Source: Steinernema hermaphroditum
Taxonomy: Eukaryota; Nematoda; Chromadorea; Rhabditida; Steinernematidae
Assembly: GCA_030435675.1 (NCBI GenBank)
Contig: CM059622.1
Location: 17,112,001 to 17,176,000, forward strand
Reading direction: 5' to 3'
Length of the DNA: 64,000 nucleotides
Below the pieces are notes generated by a model that was not told where the DNA came from, ran no database searches, and was given only the letters and a program-made list of their open reading frames with translations. The first letter of the stretch is position 1. Each line of letters opens with the position of its first letter. Shown piece by piece: positions 1-10,802 of the stretch. The position numbers were made by a program, and so were the translations under genes.

Positions 1-363
1 GATCACGGTCTCTTCTCTTGTCCGGCGCTTAATTCATTCTTGACATTTCATACCTTTTTCCTTTCGTTCACGGAACGGTGTAATTACTCAAATTTGTCGG
101 ATATCACCGGGTCGAGATACCAGAATCAGCAGACCACGAGGTATTGTGGCTAACGAGGGAAGACTTTGCAAGCAAACAACTTTTATCCGGAGCCGAACTG
201 TCACTTCAGCGATCTTTACATAATCAAATGAGACATAAGTGGCTGAGAGACGAAGACATAGAACAGGCGGCCGTATTGGGAACCAAGCCCGCCTATACAA
301 ATTTGAGCTCTTGACAACCATCGTTGCTACGAGAAGACGCAGTACTCCAAGCCTACTACGGCC

Positions 364-1200
364 TTGATGTTATCCAGTTGGAATTTACCAGAAATTCTTA
401 GGATACTCGGTGTTTTGGATGTTCACGATATAACATACCGGATCCATCAGAAGAACTCAGGAATGTGTTGGGTATCGAGCCGGGAAGCAAAAAGCGAAGC
501 GCCGACGACACTTCCGCTCGAACTTGATCTACGAGGGCGGAAGTCGAGTTGTTGTTCACTCGGCTCTGTTTTCCAGACAGCCGGATGGCGAAGCTCACAA
601 AAAAAACGGAGGAAATTGGTCTTTTGAACTGCGGCCACTGTGCCGTCGAATTACTAGTGCATCAGGAAGCGATCGATCATGTGTGAGGGAGAGGCAAAGT
701 ATGTGCAGTTATGCATCATTCAGCAGAAGCTAAGAGACAACAACTTTTATACGATAGCTCGAAAAAGCGCAAGTTATCTGAATATAAATGTGGTTGAGAA
801 GGCAAGTTTTGATTAGTATGATATGATTAGACCGTCAAGACCATCAAATTAATCATCATCAAAGACTAATCGGGAATGCCGAACGCTTACAGTTGCGGTA
901 TAAGTATGGCATTGATGCAGAGCAGATGTCGAATCTTTTCATTTAGGCTTTACCGATATAAATACAGGCATTTCATGCAAGTCGTATATAACACAAATGG
1001 GAAGAACATGGTCAGGAACGAGCTAAGATTCTAGCCGAATAGATTCGGCAGCTTCGTCGCTCCGATGGCCGTCCAACGTCCAACAGGACGCTTCTTTCGA
1101 TGCCTCCGTCGCTGAAGCCAGATAAGAAGAAGAAACTAAGAATAAGTCCTTCTTGTTACTCTATAAGACACATTTCACAACCCGTTGATCCAAGAGCATA
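364..1200 (+). other. Unresolved coding-like remnants
   Basis: Several short stretches translate like real protein but in different frames, and I could not join them into one clean gene. The best is 679-801, containing YVQLCIIQQKLRDNNFYTIA and ending at a GC-type donor (AG|GCAAGT). Others are about 885-944 (RLQLRYKYGIDAEQMSNLF) and about 1007-1200 (HGQERAKILAE, stop TAG, then a basic tail rich in K and R). A stretch before them reads LLNCGHCAVELLVHQEAI. The in-frame TAG and frame changes fit either a multi-exon gene cut by the window edge or a decaying pseudogene. No family recognised. Confidence 0.3.
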
Positions 1201-1249
1201 AACTTGAAACCAAGAATTCGAGGCCAAGACTTGATTGGCAGTCAGGACT

Positions 1250-2833
1250 CGTTCCTCAAATCAATATCATACAAGGTTTTGTGAAGAATTTCTGATCTCT
1301 TCGCCTTATTTGAAATGTTTTCGCCTGCATCGTTTTCTGGTTGGCACAGGTGGTCCGTAGAGGTAAGCGAGGACTATATGTCAGCCAAGCCAGAATGTCG
1401 CAATCCGTTGCAGTGGCCAATTTTAACACGATAGCAGAGTATAGAGAATACCCATTCTTGGCCTGGTTCTGGCCTCAATCCTGTCTTTGGCTTCTCCTCG
1501 GGAACCAAACTTTCGATACTCCTCGGTAATTTAATTGACGTGAACATTCAAGAATGAGGATAAGTGATTTGATGTATGGGAAAGATGTTGCGATGTAGGG
1601 TTGAATAAGTGGCAGGATCTTAAGGAGCATGGCTGGATGGAAATGCATGGGAAGCTGAAAGCATGTCTCTCTTTGGTCTTAGGTGATTTATTTCAGGTGA
1701 TCGATGTCTGAATCTTGATTCTTCACCACTCATTTGAAGGCACCGCCGTTCCACATGGAATCTACTCTCTAGAATTCACATCAGAAGATTCCTCTTTCCA
1801 GGTCGATATGTAAATCGTCTCCATCTATCCTATGTACATGCAGATCCTCAATGGGAGGTCCAAAACCGGCTCATAAAGTGCATCCATCGCCGACGCACAT
1901 GTCCGAATCCAATCGGTGCACTCCGAAAGTCCTTCCGACTTTTTGCTCCTCCGCCGCGTTCCACTCGCCGTGTTGACACTTCAACTCCACCGGCTTCTGG
2001 GTCAATCGATGGACGAACGGAGTTTCGATGCGGAGGACCACAAAAACGTTATGTTTTTGCCTAACCACTAACGGGGTCACACCGAGATGTAACATTTCGT
2101 GTTACAATTTCTGACGAAGATGCGGATGTTGATTTGATGGTGATGGGGTGATTTGGATGCGTGCGAAGGTTGTTGCGATGTAGGATTGGATCAAGGAGTA
2201 TGGTTCGATGGGAAAGACTGCATCTAGGGAAACTACAAACATGTCCCTCTTTGGTCTAGCTTTGGTCACAAGTAGTTCTATAAGAGCCTATTCCAACGCG
2301 GAGATGTGAGCATCCCACACTGGGAACGAGCAAAAAGAGATGAACAACAATTGGATTGGGATTTTAGCTGAAAATATAGGCTTTGACAGAAAAGGCGCGC
2401 AAATGTTTCGTGGCGACACCCTTTTAGATTTCGGAAGAAATACGAAGTACTGTCGGATGTATGGATTCGATTTTTGGTCATTTATTGGATGAGTGATATA
2501 AAACATAAATGGGTGGGAAAACACGGATCATAGGATGCGATCCGCATTGTAGGAACTGGCACTGGCAAATGCAATCACTGCTTCTTTTCGATTTTGTTTG
2601 CAAATACAACTTTCTTCGGATGCCACCGGACCAACAAAACTTAACAACGGGGCTCTATCGTATGAAGATAGAAATGTGTGTTATCGTGAATGCGTGCCAG
2701 AAAACGATATTAAAGCTCCTCGAAAACGTAGGTTTTTGTTTAAGCCGACACACCATAGATTAAGGGATGGAATTTCGAAGGATTTCCGTTTGTGCGGCTT
2801 TGTTCATCCATTCAAATGGTTTGTTTGAATATA
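1250..2833. other. Gene-poor stretch
   Basis: About 1.6 kb without a gene I can support. A minus-strand open stretch near 1871-2095 ends in a cysteine-containing tail (CQHGEW ... CVGDGC) and looks faintly protein-like, but no start, splice partner or homologue is evident. The phrase about 'catgtctctctttggtct' recurs near 1661 and 2240, so part of the stretch is repeated DNA. Confidence 0.3.
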
Positions 2834-3750
2834 TTGGGTTGGTCCATTGAAAATGTCGGATAGTGTAAACATCGTTTATTTTTGAAATGTTTACTCCCAT
2901 GACCAAACCTATGCATACGTCGTTGAGTACAGTTAATTATCCTCTCACATTATGATTGGCGACTTGTTCATTACATTCCTGTTGATCTTGGAGGCCTATT
3001 CTGTCGCGATGACCATTTTTGTGGCACCTAGAGATGGCGAAATGCGAAGTAATGTACGGGTTTCCTATGGTATTGATTGTGTGATGTACGTCGACTGCCC
3101 TCAACCATATACATCGTTAGGTCTTACCTACCAAATGCACCTATCGCTGTGTTCGCCATACATCACATCATGAGCTAATCTCAAAACGATGGCCTTTTCG
3201 GATCACCATGTTCTGTTGACTCCAATATTTTCAACTGGTTAAGTACTATAACAGGAAACGGGGATATGCAGCAGGTAGCTATCACTCATAGCTGTCATGC
3301 CCACATAGCGACTCTACGAGGTCATTTCAACTTTAAAGAAACATAGGCCAAATATTGAAAAAGTGACCCTTGGATTCACGAAAAGTCCGACTACCCGAGG
3401 CCGCATCTTTTCAAATTCACCTCCATAATGGCTCTTCACCTTGAGCTGAGAGATTCGCATTTTGCTGCTCTTATACAACTCTCTCCGCTCTATCTTATAA
3501 TGATCTGCGTTCTTCCACAAATGACGATATCAGAGAGAACCGATCAAAATAAAAGAAAGAGGTCGAAAATTGGACCAAAACATTTTTCGTCCCCAAACCC
3601 CTTGTGTTCTATGAATAAGGGATCCGGCTTTTACCCGAGAAGTGGGCTGCCGTTGTTCAGTCAAATAGTCAAGACCGGGAATGATAGGCATGCATATATG
3701 TTAAGAAACTCCTACTTAAATCATCCGACATTTTCAATGGACCAACCCAA
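2834..3750. mobile_element. Mariner-type element, non-autonomous, TA target duplication
   Basis: A perfect 28-base terminal inverted repeat starting TTGGGTTGGTCCATTG is present at 2834-2861 and, reversed, at 3723-3750, each flanked by a TA dinucleotide. TTGGGTTGG... ends with TA duplication are typical of mariner/Tc1 transposons. The 917-base interior holds no recognisable transposase: the longest open stretch (from 3428 rightward) runs through the right terminus and is not protein-like. It is probably an internally rearranged or deletion derivative. Perfect identity of the two ends suggests a fairly recent insertion. Confidence 0.8.
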
Positions 3751-4140
3751 TACATATTGTCCATCAACGTTTATGTTGAAGAAATTTGAAAGAAGGACAT
3801 CATCTGAAGAACACTTCACCAGAACCGAACACTTAACGACTTCGACTACTTTGTCGATCTCCACTACGACCGTTGCTGAATCCTCGAGTGCCACGTTTTC
3901 TGGCCCCATTTCTGTCTCCACTATCGTCGTCTTCTTCATCTCATTCATTTTGTCTCCTTTCTTTGTAAATTTGGGGGTACGATATAGGGAAGAGCGAAAC
4001 CTTATGTAAGGGAACCGAAAACGTCGACTTCAAATAGTGTCGTTCTGCTCCAAATTTACGACTGCCGTCCAAGTGCATAAAGACCAAAAGCTAACCGAAA
4101 GCAGTTCCGCCACACACATTATCAAAAGGACAACAGAGCG

Positions 4141-4329
4141 ATGGCAGTTAATAGCCGAAAGGGCGAAGATCAGCAGCGCAAAGTCATGACAAGTGCAGCT
4201 GTACAAGTGCAAAGAACGTCAAAACGAAGAGTGGACGAAGAGTATGCCAGTCTCGATGAACGTGCAAAAACGAACACAAAAAAAGGCAACTTCATCCGTG
4301 ACGTAAGCATGGAAGATATCTCTGTTTAA
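4141..4329 (+). CDS. Small hydrophilic hypothetical protein
   Basis: A 62-residue open frame from ATG at 4141 to TAA, rich in K, R, E and Q, with no signal peptide or membrane segment. It lies between the mariner-type element and the minus-strand MDxVP gene and ends 22 bases before that gene's stop codon. A GTAAGC near the 3' end could be a donor, so the reading may be an exon of something larger. No homology recognised; it could equally be chance. Confidence 0.25.
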   Translation: MAVNSRKGEDQQRKVMTSAAVQVQRTSKRRVDEEYASLDERAKTNTKKGNFIRDVSMEDISV

Positions 4330-4351
4330 TACACAGAACAGGCTATGAGAG

Positions 4352-5110
4352 CTAAAGCAAAAACTCGAATGTCCCTTTGAATACCTTGGCGACGGTCTTC
4401 AGATTCTCCAGTTCTCTCTTTTCCTCATCCGAAGAGTTCCGATCGGTGCTCACGTCGAGAAAGACCATCTTGCCAGCCACATCTTCTCTGTGGGTGCGCA
4501 CAAAATCGACGATTCTTGAAAGAACCGATTCATATGTCCCCGTTTTTATGGTAAGACTGAAGTGGCGGAATTGAGGCTGAGCCAGCAGAGGAAGCAGTAG
4601 ATCGACCTGCTCTTTCTTTTCCAGTGCAGCTAAGATTTCCACTTTTTCGATGCACCTCTTCTCGATGAGCTTCTTGGCCAGAATCCACGCTTGTTTGTCG
4701 AGCGATGTCCTCGACGACAGCCCGAACTCTGTGACTCTGAGCCTATCAAGGGACTCCACTGTTTTGCTGTCCATTTCGTTTGTGTACACGCTCAGCATAA
4801 CCCTTGTTGCATATTTCTGTAGACGTAAAGCCTCCTTTATAATGCTGCTGCTTATCATTCCTCCTAGCACGATTTTCATCCAAATTAGACGGCAGTATTT
4901 GGGGAAGTATTCTGTGATAGGTTCAAAGTTAGACCAACCTAACGCCCTACTATGGATGGCGCCTCCTTCCGCCGTAAGCACATGGGAAAAGGCGCTTTCG
5001 ACCCATTGGAATCCAAGTCTTCCAAAAATCCCGGACAGTTCAGTGAGGCATTCGAAGTTCTTTAGATGGGACAGAAGCTGTTCGATGAAGATTGGAGGGA
5101 CCGTTTCCAT
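4352..5110 (-). CDS. MDxVP-family protein (lineage-specific)
   Basis: Intronless 252-residue protein beginning METVPPIFIEQLLSHL. It shares with the genes at 5775-6638 and 49445-50386 the N-terminal pattern M-(D/E)-x-V-P-x-x-F-x-E-x-(V/L)-L and a body of alternating hydrophobic strands and helices with blocks such as AKKLIEKRCIEKVEI, followed by VDLLLPLLAQPQFRHF. The arrangement (short N-terminal helix motif, then about 200 residues of leucine-rich repeat-like sequence) resembles nematode F-box-type expansions, but I see no canonical F-box, so function is unassigned. A piece of this gene, including its 5' flank, is also found inside the GPN2 intron near 16430-16610. Confidence 0.7.
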   Translation of the reverse strand: METVPPIFIEQLLSHLKNFECLTELSGIFGRLGFQWVESAFSHVLTAEGGAIHSRALGWSNFEPITEYFPKYCRLIWMKIVLGGMISSSIIKEALRLQKYATRVMLSVYTNEMDSKTVESLDRLRVTEFGLSSRTSLDKQAWILAKKLIEKRCIEKVEILAALEKKEQVDLLLPLLAQPQFRHFSLTIKTGTYESVLSRIVDFVRTHREDVAGKMVFLDVSTDRNSSDEEKRELENLKTVAKVFKGTFEFLL

Positions 5111-5774
5111 TGTTAGAACGGTGATAGGTCAGAGGTTTGATGTTTTATGATAAGGAAAGCGATGCGCCGAAGTGAGTGAAAGCGTTCCAATGCATACCAA
5201 AAGGTCGAAATTTGAAAGCTCATCATGAAATCAATACTTAGCAAATGTACTGATACTCGGTAACGTCTTCATGTCTATGAAAAACCAAAGCTTTCGCTTT
5301 CTAAGTGAACACTAAGATTTAAAGATCTTTTCGGGATAGAAAGGCTCTTGCTATTAAGGTGGCTAGAAGGTGGCTTTTATCCACAGTATCATCCCATCCA
5401 TCCCGAAGAAAGGGAAAATAGACTTTTCGACGACAACATGGCTGACATGACTGACCAGACAACGCATCGGTGACTAATGATGAAGACTACCGAGAGATGC
5501 ATGTGTTAGACGAAGATCCCGATGTTGATAGACAAACGACTAATGAAATTGGAGAACCTAATGAAGATGATATTGCGTCACGACAAACGACAAAAAAGTT
5601 ACCCTGTCTCGATAATCGTGTAAATCGTAAAAAATCAACTAAAATTCTTTTATTTTCAAATCTTTCACTAAAATTCCAATCTGTTTATCCTCTGAACCTC
5701 TCCTAAACCTCTCCTGTTCCGTTGGTTCGTTGGTTCCTAGTCTCTAGCAAACAATATACACATGATATGCATCA

Positions 5775-6638
5775 CTAAAACACAAATTGTCGATATTGAG
5801 TAAACAGCTCCTTGACTTCAGTCCAGCTTTTTGAGGCCTTCTTCAACTGTTCGAGAGCTCCAACCTCTTGACAGTTGTGTTCGCCGATAGCGTTTCGGCA
5901 CTCCTTATCGGATAGCAAAAGTTTCTTTTTGTACATTTGGTCCCTGTGGAGCCGAACTGTTTCGTAGATTTTCGCAACGACAGGAACGCGGCAATCCAAG
6001 TTCACACATATCTTAAGCTCACAAAACTGGGACTGGAGTAGAAGGCGGCGTAGTTGGTCGACGTGTTTCTTCTCTAAATGTACATGCCTCGGACAAACGT
6101 CCAATTTTCTAAGACATTTCTTCTCGATAAGTTTCTCCATGAATGCCCATGCCCATGTCTGCGAGCTATCTATCAGTTCGAGGTCCGTAATTCGTAGCCT
6201 TCCAATGATCTCAGCTACGTCACTGCTCACCTCTCTACTGTATATTCTCAGCGATATGACATTCGCATAATTTGCTCGACTAAAAAGGCCCTTCGTGAAG
6301 GTACGATTGAACGTTAATTCCTGAGCAACCGGTTCATGAATGGCAAGACAAATTTTGCCACAGTGATTTGCTCTACCTTCGACGTTGAAATCAGTATTCA
6401 GTATCGGTACAGCATCTGGGTCTGAATTCCACGGATCAGTGCCTACAAACCAAAAGTGTAGCCACACATCAAAGTGAAAAGTATAGTTCCTATTCAGGAG
6501 ACCTTCCGCCAAATCGCCATAGAGACCGGGTAGATTGAGCGCGTTTTGGATAAAAGAGCGGCTGAAGTGTGAGAGGACTTCCTCGATGAAGCACACAGGA
6601 ACAGAATCCATCGGGTGTTCTTGGGGCCTGTTTGTCAT
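5775..6638 (-). CDS. MDxVP-family protein (lineage-specific)
   Basis: Intronless, up to 287 residues. The first ATG gives MTNRPQEHP before the family start MDSVPVCFIEEVLSHF; the MDSVP methionine at 6611 is the more likely start by comparison with relatives. Shared blocks include DVAEIIGRLRITDLEL, a KLIEKKCLRKL block, and a downstream DQLRRLLLQSQFCEL block aligning with the gene at 4352-5110. The molecule looks cytosolic, with no signal peptide or membrane span. A broken copy lies 1.5 kb away at about 8105-8569 in the same orientation, so this locus has duplicated locally. The function is unknown; an F-box-like adaptor role is only a guess. Confidence 0.7.
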   Translation of the reverse strand: MTNRPQEHPMDSVPVCFIEEVLSHFSRSFIQNALNLPGLYGDLAEGLLNRNYTFHFDVWLHFWFVGTDPWNSDPDAVPILNTDFNVEGRANHCGKICLAIHEPVAQELTFNRTFTKGLFSRANYANVISLRIYSREVSSDVAEIIGRLRITDLELIDSSQTWAWAFMEKLIEKKCLRKLDVCPRHVHLEKKHVDQLRRLLLQSQFCELKICVNLDCRVPVVAKIYETVRLHRDQMYKKKLLLSDKECRNAIGEHNCQEVGALEQLKKASKSWTEVKELFTQYRQFVF

Positions 6639-7336
6639 GTGTGATGTTGCGACTCAAATTTGTTGTCCAATTCAGAAAGCGACGCCGAACGGCATCGCAA
6701 AGACTGATTAGCAATGCTAGGAATTCGAAGTAGGGGGCCAAAACAGGCTGAGTGCTAAGGGCCGAATGAACTTCGAAAACAAAACGAGACGATTCGGCTG
6801 TGTGGGCAAGTTGCGGGCGAGCGAAACATTGTTGCACAGCGAGCAGGGGCGAGCGAAGCTGTGGCCTCCAAATTTCTTGCACAAAGGTTAAGTCGTCTTC
6901 GAAAGATAAGTCGTTTTGGATTGAATACCGTTGTCAGAAAGGCTATTTCAAATAAGTATAGCTGCTACAAGAAGCTCCACAACTCCATTAGAGAAGTAGC
7001 GACGGATCGTTCGAATAAAAGGATGAATTCTGTACAGTGCACTCCACCTAGTGCGATAATTTAATGGTGGAGTAGTAAAGAGGACTTCACGAAGTGGAAG
7101 TAATTTTCATGCACAGTTTATCTACTCACCTAGCTTTACCGTTTGTCCGTAGTCTCGCCTCGATCTTAGCGTTGCATGTTTGACCCTTTCCGTGTAAGAA
7201 GGAGCAAAACATTGTTAGTATTCATGAGAAAAAACAAGTTTAAACATGCTGGAAAGCAAAAATGTGAACCGGAAAGGGAGTCGAACAGGGACCCAAAGAA
7301 TGTTAGCCTATATTCACTTTTTTGGCTACATGACAT

Positions 7337-7985
7337 AATCGTCATTAAAAAATCGTCATTGCAAAAATCGTCATTTTACAAAAATCGTCATTTTACAAAA
7401 ATCGTCATTTTACAAAAATCGTCATTTTCAAAAATCGCCATTTTCAAAAATCGTCATTTTCAAAAATCGTCATTACAAAAATCGTCAATGTAAAGCGGAG
7501 GAGCATCGCCTTCATAACTACGTCCAGAAACACATCTCACAGGACAAGATCGACCGCCTCTGCCGCGGGGCCCAAATGGAATCGTCGGCCCTCGCCGGGA
7601 TTTTCCATTCCGTCACAGAGAACATTTGGACGCGCCGGCAGTCGAACCCCTCCTGTTTCCCCGTTGCTCCAGGCTTCGTTAACTCTTGCTTTGGATTTTG
7701 AGGCCCTTCCATCCCTTGATATCCCCCTTGCTGTTAATTTTTTAACCAAATTTGTTGTTATTCCTTGCTGTTATTGTTGTTGGGGAGGTCGGGAGGTCGC
7801 GTGCCGGCAGATTTCTCAGGGCTCAATAAGTGAACGTGCGCCTAAAGGATAGGTACCGATGATGAAGCGGCATTCATACTGACACTTACTATCTCTGAAA
7901 ATGACGATTTTTGAAAATGACGATTTTTGTAATGACGATTTTTGTAATGACGATTTTTGCAATGACGATTTTTGAATGACGATTC
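7337..7985. repeat. Foldback element with short tandem repeats as inverted ends
   Basis: The left arm (7337-7487) is a run of about ten units of roughly 12-17 bases built on AAAATCGTCATTTTAC. The right arm (about 7897-7984) is the same unit in reverse orientation (ATGACGATTTTTG, about six units). The two arrays can pair as one long stem with a loop of about 400 bases. The loop contains a stretch at about 7490-7702 that stays open and reads protein-like on the plus strand (HNYVQKHISQDKIDRL then a TGA), with no start codon. A box-B-like GGGGTTCGACTGCC lies on the minus strand near 7640. A comparable architecture with an unrelated unit occurs at 42395-42903. Confidence 0.7.
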
Positions 7986-8104
7986 TGTCGGGTTGCCCAC
8001 TTTTTTGTGTGTCAATTGTCAGCTCGATCCGAGGACACTTCGTAAGGATCCCTTATCAGTTGACATCTCTAAATGGGACCCATCTCCGACCCATCTAGAT
8101 GGGA

Positions 8105-8569
8105 CGACACGTTTCGGCACTCCTTAACGGATAGCAACAGTGTCTTTCCGGACATTTTATCACTGTGGAGCCGAACCGTTTCGTAAATTTTCGCAACAAC
8201 AGGAACGCGGCAATCCAAGTACCTGCCTATCTTAAGCTCACAAAACTACGACTGGAGGAGAAAACGGCGTAACAGATCGACCTGGTTCTTCTCTAAACCT
8301 GCATACATCGAACAAACGTTCAAGTTTCTGAGACATTTCTTCTCGATGAGTTTGAGTGCCCATACCCATGTCCGCGATCTATACATCGGTGTGAGGTCCA
8401 TGATTCGTAGCCTTCCAATGATCTCAGCTACGTCACTGTTCATCTCTCTACTATATATTCTCAGCGATATGACATTCGTATAATTTGCTCGACTAAAAAG
8501 GTCCTTCGTGAAGGAAGTTTTCGACGCCCAAAACGGTGTTATGTATGGCCTTAGCCGGATCTCAGGCAA
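8105..8569 (-). pseudogene. Broken copy of the MDxVP gene at 5775-6638
   Basis: Minus-strand reading gives FTKDLFSRANYTNVISLRIY, then VAEIIGRLRIMDL and KLIEKKCLRNLNV, nearly identical to residues in the middle of the neighbouring intact gene. The N-terminal third, including the MDSVP start, is absent, and the copy ends with disrupted frame past 8246, although DNA similarity continues to about 8105. It is a 5'-truncated local duplicate. Confidence 0.85.
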
Positions 8570-8912
8570 CTGACATGTAGAAAAGCCCGACTTTTCCTCA
8601 AAATGGACTCTAAATTTTCTTGACTTTGGTGAATTCTGTGAAGCGCCGTTGTGGACCGGTTATTACGAGTGAGGGCTAAGCAATGAAGTACAAATTGCTT
8701 CCGATTTAATTCTTGTTAGCATTGCGAAGAATACAGTGCTGTTTTGTTGGGATCTGGAGAGGGCCACTGTATATGGTACCTCTTGTGCTTTCCAGGGGAT
8801 TTCCATGGTCTCTTCCAGCTGAATCGGCATACCAAAGGCGCGATGTACAGTTGATCCGTTTGGCAAAAGGCATACAGCCGTTCCTGTATGGACAACGCAA
8901 CACACTTTGTAC

Positions 8913-9006
8913 TAGAGATGCACCGGCACGAAAAAAAAACCGGAAAGACGGAACCGGAACAAAAATACAGCGGAATGAAAAAAAACCAGAACCGGGTGCA
9001 TCCCTA
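8913..9006. mobile_element. hAT-type MITE with 8-base target duplication
   Basis: A 94-base element whose ends read TAGAGATGCACCGG and CCGGGTGCATCCCTA, an imperfect inverted repeat. It is flanked by CTTTGTAC (8905-8912) and CTTCGTAC (9007-9014), an 8-base target duplication with one mismatch. Eight-base duplications and TAGRGATGCACCG ends are typical of hAT elements. The interior is only A-rich spacer with repeated ACCGGAA motifs, so it cannot encode a transposase. Confidence 0.8.
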
Positions 9007-9264
9007 CTTCGTACCCTTTCGCACGTAGATTTACTTTTTACTCGCTACGGTCCAAATTCTTTCGGATGGTTGGATCTGAATTCAACCGCAGAGAGACGTG
9101 CAAACGCTGCAAATGTCAGACATGTAGGAGGACTGCCGTCTCCCGAACGTCACTTGATCGAAGCAGATATCTAGCGATCAGTCGCGTGCGGCAGTCAAGG
9201 AGCGCATTTTAGTCGGTTTCGGAACGTCGGAAGCCCTCGTTGATTGCTTCTTCCGAACAGAGCG

Positions 9265-10670
9265 ATGTCAAAGTGAGTTATTACATCCATCCGTAGTTTA
9301 TCCCGTCTTTTAGGGCAACTCGCCGTCACCGTGGTGGAAACAGCAACACGACAAGGAAACGCGTCGATCCAAGCAAACGTGAGTGTTCTGCTTTTGTGTT
9401 GTTTTGCAGAGTCTTCTTTGCAGACACTTCTCAGGGAAAAAAGAAAGAGAAGGAAGCGGATGATGTGGAAGTGGACAAGACGGCTGAGGACCCAAGCGAG
9501 CGGCGTCGCAAGAAGTCCGGGAGGAAGGGAACGAAACAGAGCAAGGGTTCCGGATTCGTGCTTAGCAAGGGCGCAGAAGTGATGGGCAAGAAGTTGGACG
9601 CCGCAGCCGAGGAGGCGTTTGCCGGATTTGTTACGAAGACGATGGCCCTCGGCGTCGAAGGGTTGCGTAAAGAGTTCAACGAGTTGAAGATGTACATGCC
9701 GGCCAACGTAGAGAATACCGCCTTTGCCTCCAACGAGTCTCGCAACCGCTACAAAGACATTATCTGCCTGGACGCGACTCGCGTGATCCTCACGCTGAAT
9801 GTACCCCCGGACCACGACTACATCAACGCTAACTGGGTGCGCATGGAAGGCGTCGAGCGGCCGATGATTGCGACACAGGGCCCGTTGGAAGCGACCATCC
9901 CCGACTTCTGGCGCATGGTGCACCAAGAGAGCGTCTCCACCATCCTGATGGCTTGTCTCACCGAAGAGGACGGCAAGGCCAAATGTGCGCAGTACTGGCC
10001 ACTGGAACAAGGCGCCTATCAGAACTATGGCTGTATGTTCGTTAACAACAAAAAAGTGAGTCTTTGTCTGTATTATATTTATGCGTTCATCGTTGCTTTA
10101 AGGTTGAAAAGGAAGAGAGAGTCACCATCTACACGATTGAAGTGCTTCCTGAAGGCTGCTCCAATTCAACCATCACGAAGCTCGTGCAGATCACCGATTG
10201 GTGGCCTGACCGATCGGTTCCACAGACAGGAAACGGTCTCTTGCGCATGCTGAAACTCGTCTCCAACGTAAGTGTTTCTCATATCGCCATATCCTCTCGT
10301 TTTAGAACAGTCCTACTATCGTTCATTGTTCAGCCGGTGTCGGCCGGACAGGGACAGTCATTGCAGTGCACGCGGTCATCGAACGTCTTCTCAAAGGTCA
10401 GCAGGTCAATGTGGGTTTATTTTTATCATACATCGTCTCAAATTCATGTTTCAGGTGAAGGATGTTGTCATGCAAATACGCAATCAGCGCGTCCACGCCG
10501 TGCAAACCGAAGGGCAATACGTCTACATTCACATCTGCGTTCTTTACTACATTTCTGTGAGTTTCGCCTCCTTAGGGCATATCTATGGTCCATTTTAGGC
10601 CAAGATTCGAAAATACGCCGACATGGTACTTCCCTTCCACAACGACTACATCGCCGCGAAACTTAACTGA
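9265..10670 (+). CDS. Protein tyrosine phosphatase, cytosolic type
   Basis: Classical PTP of about 382 residues removing phosphate from phosphotyrosine. Proposed exons: 9265-9272, 9314-9378, 9424-10055, 10103-10267, 10306-10410, 10455-10556, 10599-10670; all phases close. Motifs in order: pTyr loop NRYKDI, substrate loop DYINANWV, WPD loop WWPDRSVP, signature HCSAGVGRTG with the catalytic Cys and Arg, and Q-loop VQTEGQYVY. All catalytic residues are present, so an active enzyme is expected. The N-terminal about 90 residues are basic and low-complexity, with no signal peptide or membrane span. Single-domain PTPs of this kind are greatly expanded in nematodes and often germline-biased (family knowledge). 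The two first introns are only 41-45 bases. A hAT MITE lies about 260 bases upstream. Confidence 0.92.
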
Positions 10671-10802
10671 AGCCGCTCCGGCCTGTCGCTTGCGTACATA
10701 TCTGTGACCTCAGGAGAATGCAATAAAGCTCCTTTTTCACCTGACGCAGTTCGGATAAACTAGCAAAAGCGATGCTTACAAGGGAACATTTGCATGGTTT
10801 GC

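Noticed and set aside
3428..4009. 193-residue plus-strand open frame
   Set aside because: It crosses the right end of the mariner-type element and changes character there, so it cannot be one gene; no homology.
7337..7487. CRISPR-like regular repeat
   Set aside because: Units are directly adjacent with no unique spacers, and the genome is eukaryotic.
9195..10010. Long minus-strand open frame (about 270 residues) across the phosphatase
   Set aside because: It is antisense to conserved PTP exons, its residues are low-complexity, and it crosses the phosphatase splice sites; it is a shadow of the real gene.
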